7,061 nt of DNA, taken from Bacteroidales bacterium. GTDB taxonomy: Bacteria > Bacteroidota > Bacteroidia > Bacteroidales > Muribaculaceae. The stretch's first letter is position 1, and each line of letters begins with the position of its first letter. A model generated the notes under the pieces. The model searched no databases and was not told where the DNA came from. It was given only the letters and a program-made list of their open reading frames with translations. The translations under genes were made by a program, and so were the position numbers. Shown here in pieces: positions 6,788 through 7,061 of the stretch. Location of the stretch: NCBI GenBank assembly GCA_004552725.1, contig SFNM01000095.1, positions 1 to 7,061 of the forward strand, written 5' to 3'.

Positions 6788-6837
6788 GCCACTACCACCA
6801 CCTCCATTAATTCAATGACGGAGGTGGTGTCGGTGGC
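6788..6837. repeat. Strong GC-rich imperfect hairpin
   Basis: CACCACCTCC (6796-6805) pairs perfectly with GGAGGTGGTG (6820-6829) around a 14-base loop. The stem continues outward across a 3x3 internal loop with GCCAC (6788-6792) against GTGGC (6833-6837), giving 15 Watson-Crick pairs. There is no T tract on either side, so it is not a standard terminator. The right arm also holds five GG runs (6820-6836), enough for a weak two-layer G-quadruplex. No family was recognised. Confidence 0.6.
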
Positions 6838-6851
6838 AGTGCCCTAAGTTG

Positions 6852-6873
6852 GCTCACTTTGAGCACGTGTGCT
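6852..6873. repeat. Two overlapping, mutually exclusive hairpins
   Basis: GCTCA (6852-6856) can pair with TGAGC (6860-6864) around CTT. Alternatively AGCAC (6862-6866) can pair with GTGCT (6869-6873) around GT. The two stems share AGC at 6862-6864, so only one can form at a time. Each is short and weak alone. Confidence 0.35.
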
Positions 6874-6985
6874 TAACAATCCTGAAACTATTATTAAAAG
6901 AAAAATGACAATTCGCATAAAAACTACAAATAGTGAACCAATGGTTATTGACACTGCAAAGTTCGCCATTTGCGCCAAATCTCCC

Positions 6986-7005
6986 AATACTCAAAAATGA
7001 GTATT
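6986..7005. promoter_or_regulatory. 20-bp palindrome overlapping a -7 box (candidate operator)
   Basis: AATACTCA (6986-6993) and TGAGTATT (6998-7005) are perfect inverted repeats separated by AAAA. The right half runs into TATTTTTG (7002-7009), so a dimeric repressor bound here would cover the -7 element. Followed by TTTGT, the same sequence could also fold as a weak AT-rich intrinsic terminator on the plus strand. The operator reading is favoured because the promoter box and a start codon follow, but this is inferred. Confidence 0.5.
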
Positions 7006-7009
7006 TTTG
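7002..7009 (+). promoter_or_regulatory. -7 promoter box of the right-hand truncated gene
   Basis: TATTTTTG matches TAnnTTTG and lies 38 bases before the ATG at 7048. The nearest upstream TTTG (6969-6972) is 29 bases away, further than the usual 19-21, so the -33 element is weak or missing, as in regulated promoters. Confidence 0.45.
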
Positions 7010-7047
7010 TCTTGCGTTTATGCGGATTGTCTTTGATTGAAGAAAAA

Positions 7048-7061
7048 ATGCGAAATTTTGG
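7048..7061 (+). CDS. Start of a gene cut off by the window end (unknown product)
   Basis: ATG at 7048 follows the A-rich sequence AAGAAAAA, a common translation-initiation context in Bacteroidetes, and lies downstream of the -7 box at 7002-7009. Only four codons (MRNF) and part of a fifth are visible, so no function can be given. The palindrome over its promoter would suit a self-regulated gene, such as a helix-turn-helix repressor of a toxin-antitoxin or similar module, but that is speculation from context. Confidence 0.4.

Larger units (their letters stand above)
6907..7031. repeat. Imperfect 15-bp inverted repeat with 95-base interior
   Basis: GACAATTCGCATAAA (6907-6921) is the reverse complement of TTTATGCGGATTGTC (7017-7031) with a single mismatch. 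The arms flank the promoter-overlapping palindrome and the 31-codon frame. It could be a pair of operator half-sites, the foot of a large RNA stem-loop, or the ends of a tiny non-autonomous element. No target duplication was evident next to the arms. Confidence 0.5.
6636..7047. other. Non-coding, inverted-repeat-rich region between the sugar operon and the right-hand reading frame
   Basis: About 410 bases with no supported protein gene. Contents: an AT-rich stretch carrying the first cupin gene's promoter box (6652-6659); a minus-strand terminator-like repeat (6738-6765); a strong GC-rich hairpin (6788-6837); two mutually exclusive hairpins (6852-6873); one arm of a 15-base imperfect inverted repeat (6907-6921); and a 20-bp palindrome overlapping a plus-strand -7 box (6986-7009). 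The only short frame with a plausible start, 6905-7000 (31 codons), is not recognisable. The density of paired sequence suggests regulatory RNA or operator function. Confidence 0.6.

Noticed and set aside
6788..6837. tRNA or intrinsic terminator at the GC-rich hairpin
   Set aside because: No cloverleaf or T-loop consensus is present, and neither side has a T tract.
6905..7000. 31-codon frame starting ATGACAATTCGC with an A-rich upstream context
   Set aside because: It is very short, resembles no known family, has no consensus promoter at the right distance, and its stop lies in the palindrome. It could be a leader peptide, but there is not enough support to list it as a gene.
6636..7047. CRISPR array or insertion sequence in the non-coding region
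   Set aside because: There are no regularly spaced direct repeats, no transposase fragment and no target duplication. The single 15-bp inverted repeat is not enough to call a mobile element.

Overview
The window looks like chromosomal DNA from a member of the Bacteroidales, possibly a Muribaculaceae- or Prevotella-like gut organism. Promoter-like sites fit the Bacteroidetes -7 consensus TAnnTTTG (12-19, 6211-6218, 6652-6659, 7002-7009). Starts lack clear Shine-Dalgarno sequences, and the best database-free matches for the proteins are Bacteroidetes family members. The genus assignment is an inference.

Layout: one plus-strand gene (44-1360) encodes an NhaC-type Na+/H+ antiporter. It converges, with a 4-base gap, on a long minus-strand cluster that runs from about 6660 down to 1365. 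In transcription order this cluster encodes: a FdtA/QdtA-like cupin that has lost the usual histidine pair (6258-6635); a canonical FdtA/QdtA-like sugar-nucleotide 3,4-ketoisomerase (5724-6194) with its own promoter; a DegT/DnrJ/EryC1/StrS (FdtB-like) PLP aminotransferase (4598-5734); the tRNA methylthiotransferase MtaB (3277-4605); a LpxL/HtrB-type acyltransferase (2393-3280); and a family 2 glycosyltransferase (1365-2396). From the ketoisomerase to the glycosyltransferase every junction overlaps, by 11, 8, 4 and 4 bases. This implies one mRNA and translational coupling.

Working model: the ketoisomerase and aminotransferase make a dTDP-3-amino-3,6-dideoxyhexose (Fuc3N or Qui3N type) from dTDP-4-keto-6-deoxyglucose. 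The glycosyltransferase and acyltransferase act on envelope glycolipid (LPS/LOS or another lipid-linked glycan). MtaB modifies tRNA and sits in the middle of this envelope operon. The enzymes for dTDP-glucose activation and amino-sugar acylation are not in the window.

The right end (6636-7047) has no convincing gene. It is packed with inverted repeats: a terminator-like element pointing into the operon side, a GC-rich 15-bp hairpin, a pair of mutually exclusive small hairpins, and a 20-bp palindrome that overlaps a consensus -7 box just upstream of a reading frame cut off by the window end (ATG at 7048). This non-coding block and the degenerate FdtA paralogue are the least explained parts of the window.
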